Source: Pirellulales bacterium
Lineage (GTDB): Bacteria > Planctomycetota > Planctomycetia > Pirellulales > Thermoguttaceae
NCBI GenBank assembly: GCA_030642635.1
Contig: DAOWNK010000084.1
Coordinates: forward strand, 1-11,290
Reading direction: 5' to 3'
DNA length: 11,290 bases
Positions 11,156 to 11,290 of the stretch are shown piece by piece (the first letter of the stretch is position 1; each line of letters starts with the position of its first letter). Under the pieces are notes generated by a model that was given only the letters and a program-made list of their open reading frames with translations, did not search any database and was not told the DNA's origin. The position numbers were made by a program, and so were the translations under genes.

Positions 11156-11290
11156 CTAGGCCAGTGTGAGCGAGATGGTCGTGCCACTGCCGGGTTCCGA
11201 CTCCACCCAGATGCGTCCACCATGCTGCTCGACAATCTTTTTGCACACCGCCAGCCCGATTCCCGTGCCGGGGTATTCTCGCCCGTGCAA
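11156..11290 (-). CDS. Sensor histidine kinase, C-terminal fragment (cut by window edge)
   Basis: Only the last 44 residues are in the window. They contain the end of the HATPase domain: EYPGTGIGLAVCKKIVEQHG (the G2 box GTGIGLA), then GRIWVESEPGSGTTISLTLA and the TAG stop at 11156-11158. This form (YPGTGIGLA, KKIVEQHGGRIWVESEPG) is typical of phytochrome-like and PAS-type hybrid or sensor kinases that are paired with single-domain Rcp1-type regulators. The next gene on the strand is such a regulator, about 450 nt downstream, beyond copy B of the composite repeat. The sensor domains lie outside the window. Confidence 0.92.
   Translation of the reverse strand: MHGREYPGTGIGLAVCKKIVEQHGGRIWVESEPGSGTTISLTLA

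Overview
The window reads as a piece of a planctomycete chromosome, probably Pirellulales-like. Evidence: a short bacterial microcompartment (BMC) gene cluster of the type known from Planctomycetes and Verrucomicrobia (two hexameric shell proteins, a PduL-type phosphotransacylase and a DeoR regulator), a Hanks-type Ser/Thr kinase with a C-terminal transmembrane anchor, an IleS of the long eukaryote-like type, and many GC-rich hairpin repeats in and between genes. The phylum call is inference from gene content; no 16S or other taxonomic marker is present.

Layout. (1) 1-2294, minus strand: deoR-type regulator, then pduL, BMC-H and BMC-H, with a candidate promoter and operator ahead of the regulator. 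They probably form one unit: the regulator senses a sugar-phosphate signal, PduL makes acyl-phosphate from acyl-CoA inside the shell, and the BMC-H proteins tile the shell facets. No aldolase, aldehyde dehydrogenase, BMC-P or BMC-T gene is inside the window. (2) 2391-2489: composite hairpin repeat. (3) 2523-6889, minus strand: ileS, a 64-residue protein with an FDCVEMK motif, and purN, with gaps of 13 and 7 nt, so probably one operon. (4) 6890-7553: composite repeat, a 22-bp inverted repeat and an AT-richer stretch with a 12-bp tandem repeat; no gene I can defend. (5) 7554-7739, minus: second FDCVEMK-motif protein, transcribed divergently from (6) 7909-10071, plus: RluA-family pseudouridine synthase followed by a Ser/Thr kinase. 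(7) 10107-10179: tRNA-Phe(GAA) with its own promoter, whose -35 box overlaps the kinase stop codon. (8) 10199-11290, minus: the C-terminus of a histidine kinase cut by the window edge, a repeat, and a single-domain response regulator whose phospho-acceptor Asp is replaced by Asn.

The most unusual feature is how the repeats behave. Two different hairpin repeats lie in frame inside the essential ileS gene, one in the editing-domain region and one about 20 residues before KMSKS. A relative of the second supplies the last 21 residues of the pseudouridine synthase. A third repeat family, built of nested hairpins bounded by TTTAGC/GCTAAA, occurs in three intergenic places and as a fragment before pduL. 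I found no CRISPR array, complete transposase, phage gene or replication origin. Apart from the repeats, the gene content is recognisable, and I see no clearly new multi-gene system.
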